Below, piece by piece: positions 30,001-43,759 of a DNA stretch of 64,000 bases. The DNA lies in contig JAKOON010000054.1 in NCBI GenBank assembly GCA_022577435.1, positions 1,692,949 through 1,756,948 of the forward strand, written 5' to 3'. The notes below the pieces were generated by a model that saw nothing but the letters and a program-made list of their open reading frames with translations, was not told the DNA's origin and made no database searches. The translations under genes and the position numbers were made by a program. The DNA is from Embiotoca jacksoni (Eukaryota; Chordata; Actinopteri; Embiotocidae). Position 1 is the stretch's first letter. The number at the start of each line of letters is the position of its first letter.

Positions 30001-32688
30001 GGAGACCAAAAAACTGAGCTCTCAGGAGATCAAGTTGTTTATCACATAGAGAACATAAATATGGACGCATCTTCCAGCTCTGAAAAGTGAGGCCAGTGAG
30101 GAAGTGCCTTCCACTGCAGTACCACTGATGACCACTGGGGGTAGGCTCCAGAAAGGCTCTGGCTCCAAAGACTCCCCATTCAATTTTTCTCATGAAAAAC
30201 AAAGCCTATCATTTTTTCCCACAAGTCATTACGGCGTACATCGTTAACTTCAGTCCTGAATGTTCTTGCACTTTGTTTGAAAATCATCCCATCGTTAATG
30301 AGATATAAATGCACATTAGCAGGTTGTTGTGGAGGCGGTCCAAGTTTTACAACCAACGAAGCAACACGCCAGGAACGTCAGCGTCACGCCTAAAAGTCCT
30401 GAGATCCTGAAGACGACTCCCGGTGGAACCGGCACACATGAACTTAAACTGATGAGTTTCGACATCATGTGACTCGTGCACGTGATCTCCTGATGAGTTG
30501 TGCACGAGGACGTCACTTCTCAGTGCAGCTTTAGTCTCTTGTCTTTAACTGTATGCTCGCTAATCCTCCCAGGAATCTTTGATTTCTCCGAGGTTTTAAT
30601 AAGCGGTAGTTTTTCTCCACGAGGAAACACTGCTCTGCGCTGACTCGTCCTTCAGGAGGCTGCGTGTTCGATTTTTGGATCTTTTGTCTGTTTGAGACGA
30701 GGCGACAGATTTGTTACTCAGAGGATTTTGTGCAGTTCGGTGATTGGTTGGTTCTCCAGCTGACGCAGAGTCCGGTTGGGAGTCTCAGCTCAGGTCATTT
30801 TATCCTTCTTAGAGCGGGAGTGTTAATCCGACGCTCATTATGACAGTGATGGATATGTCATCAGATACAGAGACGGTTGGGAATAATAGATTTACTGAAA
30901 GGAACAAGTTGTTTCCCCTGTAACATTGTCTGCTGCCTTCATCCCAGACTTAAGATATCATCAACTTCAGACTATTTGTGAAACGACGACACTTACATCT
31001 ACTTTTTCACTTCTAAAAATAAGGTATCAGCTGTGCTATTTTTGAAAGTGTGTTTCCATCGCTCGGGGCTGCAGATGGTAAAATAGAGCAACGGTTCGCT
31101 GTGACTTCACACAAAAGAAAGTAATCAGACCAACAGATTCTGTCGTGGAGATGTTTGGTCTGAAGGAAGCTGTTGCAGCTTCTTTAGCTCAGCTGCCGGG
31201 TGAACCGGCTGATCTTTGACGTGCTGCACCCTCCAGCAGCTGATTGGCTCAGCCGGAGCTGAATCTGAAACCGCTCCATGATGACACCATGAGTTCATGA
31301 ACAACCCGATGAAGCATCACCCGTCAATCTGCCGGCTTCAATAAAGACACCGAGTGATTTTTATGTAAATGGGTGCCGACAAGAAATTTGTCCCGTAAAT
31401 CAATTATTGCCGAGAGGACATCAGCACCCCAAACAATCCGTCAGACGGTGTTCCTCTCGCCTTAAAGTGCAACTTAGGATATAACAGAGAAGTCATTATC
31501 TTTTCCAAAGTGACCCACATAAAACAAAATCAATAAATGCTGCTTTCAAGTTAAAGGAATAGTTTGACATTTTGGAAAATATCCGTTTGCCTTGTCATGG
31601 GAAAAACTTGGCTTTGTCTTGGAGCAAAATCCACCTGCAGCACCATGAAAACTCAGTGATGAACACTGATTCTGTTTTTTGTCTCGACTGAACAGACAAT
31701 CAGCCAACATGTTGAATCAGTGAGCCAGTTGCTTGCAGCATATTTACCGTACAGGCAGTGTGGTGCTACCAATCTTAATAATATCAGTAATAAATAATAA
31801 ATGTATTTCCCAAAATTGCTCCTTTACAGCACGAGTTAGATTCTTAACTCGGGCAACGCCAGCAGTTTGTTTCCCGACTTCCTTTTTGTTCTTTCCACTG
31901 ACCTCAAACCAGCCAGCGTCTCCGTCGGGTCGGTTTCTTCATCCCAACTTTCCGTGTCGCGGCTTCGGTGCGTCCCTCCTGAACCCGGACGCGTCGGCCT
32001 CAGCAGCCTGATTAGAGCAGGCAGCTAGAGGAGATTCCTCAATGAAACTAGGACAAGCCCGAAAATAAATCACGCTGCCGGCCCGACCCCAGACGTCTGG
32101 GAAAGAATGCGAAGCCACAAACTTCACCTTGATTTAGTTCGCAGAGGCGAGAGCTGAAGTTCAGGGCGAGAAACGGGAACTCGGAAACGCCGCACAGCGT
32201 ATCGATCACAGCTGGAGCTTCGGATTGATTTATTTCAGGCTCGAGAGGAGATCGGGTCAACCTCTCCATGTAATGAGGTATTTGAACACAGAAAATATCC
32301 TCAGCTCAGCGTCCACTACAGGAAGACCGACTGTGATGTGATGCAGCTACACGCTGAAAACATTCACTAACAATTGCTGAATTATCAACGGACGTTAATG
32401 AGTTTGTTTTCCCATTATGTTATTTCACTTAATATTTTCAGACAAATGAATTGATTTACCTATTTAATAGTCTAAATAGTATTAGTAGGTATGTTTTGTG
32501 ATCAAAGTGAGACTTTAGGTGATGAAAATGCTTCTCGATCTGAAACACAGTTGGTAGAAAAGATGCACAAACTACAAGGTGGGCATCGGAGTTCGGTTTT
32601 GGAAAAGACTTGGAGCTGCTCGTACAGCAACGGACTCTGACGAGCGTATTTAAGATCACATGCAAGAAAAATGTTATTTTTGACAAGG

Positions 32689-32732
<44 letters not shown>

Positions 32733-35700
32733 GCGTGTGTGAAGGAGCAGAGGGAGCTTCCTCCCACACGCAGCTGCCGAATCGATGTGCTGGACGACTG
32801 CAGGAACTCGGCTCTCAGCTCCTTGTTTGTTTGGCAGGAAGGATTTTCATGTTGTGGCGGAACATCTTCCCGGAGCGGCCGCCTGTGTTTACGTGCTCCG
32901 ATTATCTGTTAATACACCGGTTCAGGTCTTACTCGGGTTTTGACAGTTTTCCTCATGACGATAAATAAAAGCAGCTGATAGTATTTTTCCTCTTTGAGCA
33001 GCGACAGGTTACTTTCATAAACCGTGAAGAGAAATGGACGTAAACTTCTGCGATGTGCCCTCTAGGTTTCCTGAAGAGTTTTAAAACTCGGTGTGGGAGG
33101 CTCAGATTGTCGCCATCTTGGCTGCTTCTGACTCCCGGCTTGTCCAAAAATGGGCAAAGTGTTGGTGGAGCTGAGGTGGGCCAAATGAAAGAGGAGGAGG
33201 AGGAGAGGAGGAGGAGGAGGAGAGTCTGAGTGGTTGAAACCAAAGACTGTATATTTAAGTGGATGCAGCTTCAGAGCCTTTTAAGTGAAGCCAGTGCTGA
33301 AGTGCAGCGAGTCCAATACCACCAAGAGCTGTGAGGGGTTGATAAAAACAAAAAAGCCTCTGACTCCATTTCCCTCATAAAAGTCAATCTTTTTTTTTTT
33401 CCCACAAGTCAATATGGCGTCAGTCACTAGACTCACTCCTTCTGATCGATGCTCTGTCCATCTTAAATTAATTCAATCATTAAAATGAGATATTAGGTTT
33501 CATAGAGCGGGAGGTGGGCGGGGCGTAGTGTCTGCTGGCTCCTCCCCAGCTCTTCCAAATATGGTCGCTTCTGGCTCTACAATGCTGAGATGGCTACGAA
33601 CGACATGCTGAACTCGATGCAGCCAGCTGTGACGTCATCACCATGGAGCCAACCCTTTTCAAATGTGATGGCACACACCTGTTCCTCAAAGTAGTAGTTA
33701 CTAATTACTACTTCTTATTTCTTTATTGAAATATCAGTTTTCTACACAATAAATATTCAAGTCTGCAAAAAAAAAAAAAAATTAAAAAATGATCAAAATG
33801 GCCAAGATCACAGCAAATATTCACATTTTACAAGCTACAAATCAATTTTTATATTTATGAAATAGTCAAATTGTTGTTTGGTGAGACAGACTGACCTTAA
33901 CCTGCCGTCAGAGGAAGCCCGGCTCTTATTTGCTTCTTATTTTCAAGATGGATGACTTCAATCAATCAAGGAGGAAAATGTCAACATCAGAACGCTGTCT
34001 GTAAATTCTCAGGATGAATTGAGGTTAAACTAGTTAAATGCCAGTAACATTTTACTTTAGCGTGCTCTATTCAGTGTTAACATTTTATTTTTATTTATTT
34101 TAGATGTTCATGCTGAATACATGACAAGATTTGTCCACGTTTCTATTTTGTTGTTGTGATGTGTTTGTCGTTCTTTGACTGCACAGATGAGTAACAAACG
34201 TGAATCCCTGGAAGCTCAATGAGACTGATTTCTTTATAGATATGTAGTTTACATGCAAAACCTTTTCTGCGAGTAAAAGAATGAGCAGATGAGAAAAAGT
34301 TAGTCAGCGGTTTAAAGGGAACGATTAACAGACATAAAAGTCGTTAAAAAACATTATCGGAAGTCAAAATTGTGACTTTCTGTACAATTTTTGATTTGCA
34401 AAGACAAAAATTTACTTTTAATTTATATTTTATCTTTTGTTTTATTTCTTTCTTTTTAATCTTGTCACTGGCTTTCATTAAAAAAAAAAAAAATCTTAAT
34501 ATAATCAAGTTTCTTGATTTATTTTTCTATTTTTTTGGCTTCTATAAGTTCAGATCTTTGCGTGGTGTGAAGCGAGGCCCATAAATCACTTTCAGCCCGC
34601 CGCCGCCGTGACTCCATTTGTTTTAGTGCTTTTTCAGCCTCCAGCGTTCAGAGCTGCTGCAGCCGGAGCGATTTGAAAGCTCAACCTGCAGACAGATCCC
34701 AGAGCCGCTCAGCTCGGAGACCGGGAGGCCTTCACAAGTGTGAGTAAAAGTTCTGAATTACAATCACTGTCTGGAAGCCCGTCTGGTGCAGGACGTCCCG
34801 GCGAGCTCTGGGAAGTCTGAATAACATTTCAGTGTGTCCGTATCTACCGTCGTGACACACGGACGCTCCCCGCTGAACACGGCCTGCAGGTCCGACCCGA
34901 TGCAGGCAGACAGAGGCCGGCAGCGAGGCCGCGCCGGTTGAATGTGGTCTCGCCACAGGACGGTGGTCTCCATGCTGGACTCTCTGATCAAACACGCGTA
35001 AAGAAACACAATCCTTAAATTCTGCACAGGAAGGTGTGATTGACAGAAACGTTTTCTTTGTTGCACAATTTTCACAATTTATTGCGTTTAGTTTTGTCGT
35101 CCTTCGTGGATCTCCAAATGTCAGTTTCACTCTGTTGGTTCAGAAGTGTGTTGCAGTCGAGACATTCGTGGTCTGCAGAGGATCAATCACACTGACTTTG
35201 ATGATTTGGGTTGAAAATGGATTGTTTGTACAGACATCGCTCCCCTTTAATCATAATAACGTTGATGAACCTTTAAGTTTTTATCACGCACCACCAACAG
35301 GTCCACCAACTATAACTTAATGCCACTCCCATCAGCATCCCATTACTTTGTGTTTATTAGTTATCATGCTAATGTGCTAAACTGAGATAGCAACAATTAC
35401 AGCTGCTAAATGACACCAGCATGATGTCGCACAGTTTGTCTGGTTCTTCCTGTTTATATTCAGATGTTTGTTTGTCAATAGTTTGATATTAAGACGTGCC
35501 GGGTTGGATAGCAGCTGAAAGATACTGGTATAATGTGGGAAAGATGGATCTCTGAATGTTTTCATGTGTCAAACGGTGAGAAAAAGGAGACGCTTACATC
35601 ATTGCGAGCCAATCAGGTGCCTCGAAATGGCATCTGAGGGTGTTGTGAAATATGGTGAGTCACCTCGATGCTCAATCAAGATTGTTGTGGGCTTTGTAAA

Positions 35701-38406
35701 TGTCAGACCGACTTCAGTAGATGTTCTCGTTTTGAGGGTGATTCAGACAAAATAAAAACTGCAGTTTAATTTGTTTTTCTTCAAAGAGAAGTCCTTTAGT
35801 AGTTTTTGTTGTAGTCAAATGTGAAATGGCAACACATTTCAGATTGTGTTAAATATATTTGGTTTCATCCATTGGATATTATTTCAGGAAGAGAGACCAC
35901 ACCACTGACAACTCATTTTTAAATGATCAATTATCTGACTGTTATTTGTTTTCTTAGTTCATTGGTTGATTATTTGGCTAAAACCAGCAATTTCCTCTTG
36001 CAATAGATTATTATTATCATTATTATTATTATGATGTCATCAGATTGATTCCTTTGTCTGAATACAACTCTCAGATTTTCATTTTACTGTCACATAAAAC
36101 ATTCTTCTTCTTCTTCATAAAGCCTCGTCTATTTATCACAAGTGTAAAAGTCAATACGTTTTAAATTGGTCCCTTGAAACTGATCATATTTTCAGGCCGC
36201 TGCAGTGACACGTCTCCGGCCATCAGGTTTATCCTGTGACAGGTTGGAAATAACTGACATAAGACAAGCAGCAAATAACCATAGATAGTTCCTCTTTCTC
36301 TGTTTATCCACATATCAATAAATCTGTAAATGTTAAAGTGATCCTGGTAACGCAGTATCTGCTCTGATATGAAGCAAACACCAGCATGAACAGTGGAAGC
36401 AAACGGGAACAGCTCCCGTAACTTGTCACTTTTGATCCATTTAGAATAAACAAACGAGAAATCATATATCTGTTATTAGAGGTGTTTCGAGGTGTCGGGA
36501 GCCAGATTAGCTGTTTACCCCCATTCCCATCCTTTACAGGAGGCTAAACTTCCAGTGAACAATCCTGTTTCCTGTTCCTCGACAGTGTCACTTCTTTCTT
36601 TCCTCACTTTTGCATGTTGTTTTAGGAGCAGAGGGTTTTATTCAAAAGATGCAAAACCAGTTAAGAACAGGAATAAGAGCTGCACCAGTAAAAACCACAT
36701 TATTAAAGTTGAGTTATAGAGACAAAAGATTACATAAACCCATTTCTCTTTTCAGCCTTCAGTCATGTGACATTTCTCTCTGCACGTTAGAATAAATCTG
36801 GAGGGTTGAAACCCACCTGAAGCCTTTGGGGAGCGTATTATCTAACTGAGTAGATAAATACCCGTGCACACCGAGTTATCGCCCATTAGTGCCTTGCTTT
36901 GGCCGGAGAAAAGAAAATGTAATTATGTTTGGCGCTTCTGAGTCACCGACAGACTGTTTGAAGAAGTCTTTAACGGCCGACGAATGTTTGTTCGTTGAAG
37001 CAGTTTATTTTAAACTCCACCAGCTTGTACACTGAACACCCATCGTGTCCCCGTCAGCGTCTCCTATCTGTGTTATTCCTGTCCTCCTTTTTTGTTGTTG
37101 TTCTATTTGTCTCAACGCGTCCCACCATATTTAGATGTCCTGTCTCCTGTTCCCTCCATCACAGCGTGGCTCATTGAACCTGCATTGTCTTTCCAGGTGG
37201 CGACCGTAACTGTGGAGTACATGAGCTGATCTGCGTCAGAAAAGGTAGGGCAGATCAGAGCTCTGGGAGGTTGACCTTTGACCCTTTGCACTGCACCTCC
37301 CGCTCCACCTTTCCCCATCAGCCTTTATTTAACTGTCACTGTTGAAACTCGTGTGTTGTGTTCAGGGTCGTGTTACGTTCACTGTCGTTGGACGGTTTGT
37401 GTTTGTTGTTCTGCGTGTCACTGCTTGTGTTCAGTGTTTTTTTTAAAGCTGAGAAAAGTCGGAGGATTATCTGTGGTGGTGTCAGGTAGGTTCTCACGGT
37501 TCATCTGGTGGATGTTAATAAATAGTTATTTGTGCTCATTTACGTTCATAACATGCTGGAGAGGTTGTAGTCAGAGTAGACCCAAAAATACACAATAAAA
37601 CATGTTGGATTACTGCCCACAAATTACAATAATACAATAATAACAATACGGTAAATATTTTGTATGTATGGGTATGAAACTAGGAGAGAGGTAACGTAAA
37701 GATATTTACTTTTATTACTTGTTGTTTGCACAGTCTAACAGAAAAACTTTGTTCATGAGTGAAAGTGTATTTATTTGCATATTTTTGTAGTCCTTTATCA
37801 TTAGTTTTAATTCTCAGGTGGACCCCAAATGCATCCTAAAGTACATTTAAACCCAAACCTACATTTCTGTGCTCCAGTATTATTACATCGTGAGAGCTGC
37901 GACCTCATTTTACATATTTCTCATGTCTTGTTAACATCGTAAAAATATTACTGTTGCTTGCCCCTAGCATATATATGCAAAATAATCCTGGTGTAACCCT
38001 CAATATTTAACAAAGAAAACGGCAATAACTGTTGAATTCATAGTTACCATAGCTACTAATTAATTCAGTAAAGAGCCGAACCGCTCCACCGTGAGGGTCA
38101 TTTTTAAGTAGTGATGTTGTATGAATACGTTGTGTTTCTCTTCGTGCCTCCCGGGTGCGTAAACACGGGTTGTTTTTTGATGTGGATGCATCTGCCGAAG
38201 GACACGAAGGTTCTCCAGCTGCCACATTTTTTTATAAAAACACGCTTTTAGCAAATAAAGCTGGTTAGAAAAGCTGCATGTTCAGTGAGAGCACTCGGCG
38301 CCTCTCTTCTGGAAAATTCATATTCACAGACTCTTCTGAAGGAAAAAGGTGTTTTTTTTTAGAGGGTTGTGTGTGAGCCAGCTGAGTGGCCTGGTTGTGT
38401 AAGTGT

Positions 38407-38463
<57 letters not shown>

Positions 38464-41400
38464 ATAATTTGGGCTGCCCCATTTGTTTTTTTGTAACGTT
38501 TTGAGATCTCAGAGGTGTGTGTTGTGTGTTCAGGTTTGTGTCGGTATTGTGTGTGTGTGTGTGTGTGTGTGTGGGGGGGGAGTGTGTATGGGAGTGCTGA
38601 GAGTGCTCATGAGCTGCCTGTGGAGTGTGTGGGTGGTTTTTGTGGTTTTTCAGGAGGTTTTTTTTGTTCTTTTTGACACTGAACATAGCAACTGTTTCCA
38701 TGCAGACGGAGCTCAGCAGAAACACAATAAACAAGCGGTTTTTTTTTTTTTTGTCAACAGTGGCGGTAAAGCGCATCTCCATTAGTTTTCCAGTGTTTTC
38801 CACTGATGTTCATCATTGTATAGGTACATCACTGACATACCTGAGGTGGGTCGCCATGACAACAATGTCAGCTGAGCATTCCAGATGTCCTTTTACCCAG
38901 CAACGTCCCCTTGAGGGATCTTTAAATACCTCAATGCATTGTGGGAGATGTCGTTTTTCCAGTGCGTCCTCCTGCGTCTCAGAAATCCCTGTAATAATAG
39001 ATGATGACTGAGAAGGACGCCGGTGAACACCGTCAGCGTTGAGACTCTTGAAAAGGCTGTTCTGGATTATGATGGTGAATTTATAAATATGCATGTTGTC
39101 AGTTGTTTGAGATCCAGTCAAGGTCACTCAGTTCTAACCAGACATGAAGGTTCAATGTTTTTAAGATCACCTGTTCGGTCATCTCATGACAACACAGTGA
39201 ACCAACCTGTCTGTCACATCTACTCAGTCAGTCTGAGAGAATCACAACCGTCCTTCATGTTTTTAGGTCTCTCAAAGAAATCAAAGAAATAATACTTAGA
39301 ACATTTGGAGGAACTTGCAATTTAGCAAAATTCCCACAAAATGTATAATGAAAAAAAAGTTCCTGCTGAAAGTATTACAGCACAAAGTCAGACTTTTCCA
39401 AACAAAATCTGCTTCATCTCCAAAACTAACTCCTCATTTTACAGTCAGCGAGGCTCTTCAACCTCTGATCTCATCATCAAAACCAGCCGACCGCTGGCTG
39501 ACTGTGTTTTGGGGAAAAGTGGTCTTATCATGGGAATAATTCAAGTATTAAATTAGTTTTGAACACACTTACAGTTGTAAGAGACTGAAGTCTGTTTTTG
39601 TCAACACAGTCGGCCGATTTGTTGAATAAATATTTTCTAAAAAGCATTTAAAGCCTTTATTTATTAAGATTTTGCTTCTTTTTAAAAAAAAAAAAAAAAT
39701 ATATATATATATGTATATATTACAGGCTGTCTGCTTCATAAAACTACGTCACATTCACAAACTTTTCATAACTTTGAGCCTGAGGTTCTCTAAATTCAAA
39801 AAATAATTTTTGAATTGATAACTTCAAGATTTTCGTGATATTCAGTTTGTTTATTATCATATAACGTTATTACATTCGACTCTTTATTAGTTTTCCACAA
39901 AAATGTGTTGAAACTGCAGATTACGTTGTAAGTTTTGAGAAAAGCAGTTGCAAAATCGCGCAATTTTGAACGCAACACGGAGCGACGTAACAGAAACAAC
40001 AGTGGCAGAAAATCATGACAAATCAAGGAACATTTAATATTTTGGGTCACTAATAACTTCAGACTTTTGAGATAAAAACATGAAGAGAACTGCTTCTTAT
40101 TCTTTTTGGCATTTTGATATTCGAGTGCTTCATTGAATGAAAGGGATGAATTTGACAGTTTTGAATCTCAATGAAAAGAAATCAAAGCATCCACATTTAT
40201 CTCCACTGCATAAACCTGATTTACAGTTTCTTTTTATAGACGTCTGTTAATTCATTGAATCGTTTCAGGTTATCAGCAAGCAAAGCATTTTATGTCATAT
40301 TTTCCATATTTAGTTTTTTTTATTCCAAATATAAGTCGGCGATAATTCCCTGAAACGGCCTCAGTCCACTGCTGTCGTGGATTTGTTGCCATCATGAGAG
40401 AAGAATCTGAAATCTGTCGGTCATTATTCTGTCGTGAAATTACAAATATCTCTGTTTCAAAAAGAGTTTGATCCGAGTCTTCCTGAAAGTCCTCTCGTTC
40501 TTCAGAGGAACTTACGGTCTGCTAGATTTTTATAACTGTTACAAGGCTGCTTCTCCACATTATTGTTCGCTGCGCTTCTTGTGTAACAAAGTGTGTTATT
40601 GTTTAATCTGCCTGTGAGTCATCAGTCGGTCCCACACACATTATCTAAGGGCTATTCTCAGGGTTTTAATGGAATACTTTTGATTTGGTGAAGTCAAAAA
40701 GGAATATGAGAAATTATGTTAGACAGCTTAAACCACGCAGCACCCACGCAGTGTTACAGCACCGGTGCTGCACTGTTTCCTGGAGAAAAAGATTATTTAT
40801 TTGGATTGAAAAATTCTTCTTTTCTTTTTTTATATTAAGGGAGCAAACAGAGGACAGAAGCACGAGCACAGAGGTTGCGTGCATATTCAATCTAAATATT
40901 GTAGTTTTAAGTCAGGAGTGTAACCATTGAATATTCTTTCCCCGCCGCTCCATCTGTGCTGTGAATAATTCAGTCAACAGTGAGGAGCTGGCGCAGCGTG
41001 AGCAGACAGGCATTCCCCCGGGACGACGCCTCCTGCTCCCGCTGCACCCCGTGACCAAACATCGTGGGCTCCCAACACTAGTCTCGGCTCATTACGACAG
41101 AGGACAAACAATTACTCCACAAAAAAATCGGCCACTTTTTTTTAAATTATTATTCTTTTCGCCGCTCGCACATGTTTCCAGGCTCAAAAGTCGAGGCGAA
41201 CACGAGCTGGAAATAAAAGCACAGCAGGTTATGTAACTTTTTTTTTTTTTTACTTCCTGAGGTGTGAGTCTGGCTGTTCAGTCCTATTGTTACATCGACC
41301 CGGGCAGCTCCCCGTCAGCTTAAATCTACAAGTTTTCATCTTTAAACTGAAATTAGAAGTTTGTTTAATGATGTCATTTCGAGTGCAAAAACAAAAGTAC

Positions 41401-43049
41401 AGGAACAAACATGTTTTTCCTCCAAATGTAGCTTCATTCAGTCGAGACATTAATGACAGACAACAGACACATTATGCGGTAAATAAGATGTGGTGGAAGA
41501 TCACTCTCGTTATCTTCCATTTGTACCGTTCGGTCTAATTGAACAAAATGGACTTCACATACGGTGATTTCAGCTTCATTCATCACTCAGCTGCAATGAG
41601 AGGAGGGAAAAATATATTCGCTTTAATTGCGCTAAAAACCTGGTCTCGTCTTCTCTTTTATCACACGGCCCTTCGGGTCAATGCATCTCCGACATCTGTT
41701 CTCTGCTGGCTGCTGCTAAGTACCTTCGCAATTAATGTTAATAAGTCTGAAATAAGTCCGCTGATGTCATCGTCAGAGCTCAGGTGTGTACTTTTGAAAG
41801 ATGTGGGCTTTTAGCAGGCAGGGTAATGATGCCCTGGGTGCATTGTGGGAAATGTTGGGTCTGCTGGGAACTAAAAATCGGAATATTTCAGACTCCTTTT
41901 CTTTGATTTAGTCTCTAATGAAAGTGCATCATTAAAATGACGGAGTCCCCCTTTACACTAGTTTCAACCCTTCATAGTTAGATAGTGTCGGTGGAGTCTC
42001 ATATTCTACATTTTTATTCCACCATCCATTCCTCTGTTCTCCCTCCTCTCCACAGGAGGACGGCGAGCAGGCCGAGCGCTGCTCAACTTTACTTTTTCCA
42101 TCGCAAACTTAGTGTTTTCAGATCCCACATGTTGAACTGTGAATAAAAACCTCTTCTGCAACACGGGAGGAAACAAAAATCAGTATTCACAGTTTCATTT
42201 CATGATGCACCGTCTGGGATCTGCTGGTTTTGTGATGCACTTTCTGGAATAGTTTCACCACAGTAAACAACATATGTGTGTCAAACTCAATAAAAATGGA
42301 TTTAAGAAGCTCTTTACTGCCACAAGATGGTCGTTGTCTTCCAGCCTTTAGTCGTGTCTGAACATCAGTTGTTTTCTTCATTATGAGAGAAACTCAGCCC
42401 GTTTGCACTTGATAAATACATTTGAGACGAACTTTTTGCTCTACGTTTTTTAATGTCGACATTTTATTTTAATCTTGGACAGTTTGCTGGTCGAAGTTTT
42501 CCTCCGTGTCTTTTCAGGGGTGTAAAGCACTTCATATGTTTGAGACACTCTGGAGACGACAGACCGGAGTCGTTTCATCCCCCTGATGACGCCTCATTAT
42601 CTCGCCAACGTAAAATGTCAAAGAATCTGCTGAAGTCGCTGCAGGTGGATTGCTGGTGAACTTTAGCTGAAGTCTAGAAAGTGGAAATGTTCTCCGAAAT
42701 GTTTTATATTACATTTTTTTTTTAAATATTTGTTATATTAAACAGTCGGCGGTGGTTTAAGACAAAGATGTTTGTCTTATTGAACGTTGGAATCGGGAGA
42801 AGAGAAAAACCTTCCTGATATCGTACCCTCATGTAGCTGAAAGGTCATACGTGATGTGGAAGGTCATACGTGATGTGGAAGGTCATACGTGATGTGGAAG
42901 GTCATACGTGATGTGGAAGGTCATACGTGATGTGGAAGGTCATACGTTTGCTTCATCAAACAAACGTTCTGGTTCAATAAATCCCGTCTGCATGTCTCCT
43001 GATGTTTATTTGCTGATGTCACTGTTGTGTTTAATGAGATCTGACTCGC

Positions 43050-43086
<37 letters not shown>

Positions 43087-43668
43087 AAGTGATGTTGCAC
43101 CTGAACCTGTTGCTATGGCAACCAGCAGGTTGCGTCTCCACAGTGCTAGGCCCTCTCTCTCTGTCTCTGTCTGTCTCCCGGTCCTTTCCTCTGTTGAACT
43201 GATGTTTGCAGGACGGTCTGATGCTCCTGGACATAAACAAACCACATGGATTTTAATATTGAGAAACACTAAGTCCCGTAAAAAAGAATATCACAAAAAA
43301 ACTGATAGTCTCGATGTTGGCAGGAAATATGAAACACATGTTCAGCATGCTGTTCGTTTTCATGTTCTTCGCTTCCTTTGTTAGCGTTTGGGACTAAAAC
43401 CATCTCGGCGGTGGCCTCGGGTATTTTCCAAAGTGTGACGTGCGTTAAGTGATTTTTTTTAAAACGCCAAACAACCGACTTCAAGTGGAATTTCTGTGTC
43501 CCAGTTTCTCCAGAGGTGCTGGGGTTTCTGACGGCCATCGGACTCTTCATCATCCTCATGACCTTCCTCTTCTGGTACCTCAACAACAAGTTTGCGCTGG
43601 AGAACGCAGGAAGCCTCCAGTGCCTCGATGACTTCAGGAAAAACACCGAGCAGCAAGGTGAGCCTGCG

Positions 43669-43759
<91 letters not shown>

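Larger units (their letters stand above)
26809..37196 (+). other. syt14 intron 1 (10.4 kb)
   Basis: Contains a (GA)n run (27005-27032), a GTCN-based minisatellite (27157-27370), two diverged copies of one interspersed repeat (about 30040-30310 and 33240-33670), a further repeat fragment near 31553-31780, a (GT)n run (32689-32741) and several information-rich AT/GC-mixed stretches that could be conserved regulatory DNA. No extra coding exon was recognised. Confidence 0.8.
37245..43504 (+). other. syt14 intron 2 (6.3 kb)
   Basis: Holds (GT)n runs (38403-38461 and 38549-38572 followed by G8), a six-copy 19-bp repeat (42841-42947), a CT-then-TG tract (about 43050-43086) and otherwise AT-rich sequence. 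No further exon was recognised. Confidence 0.8.
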
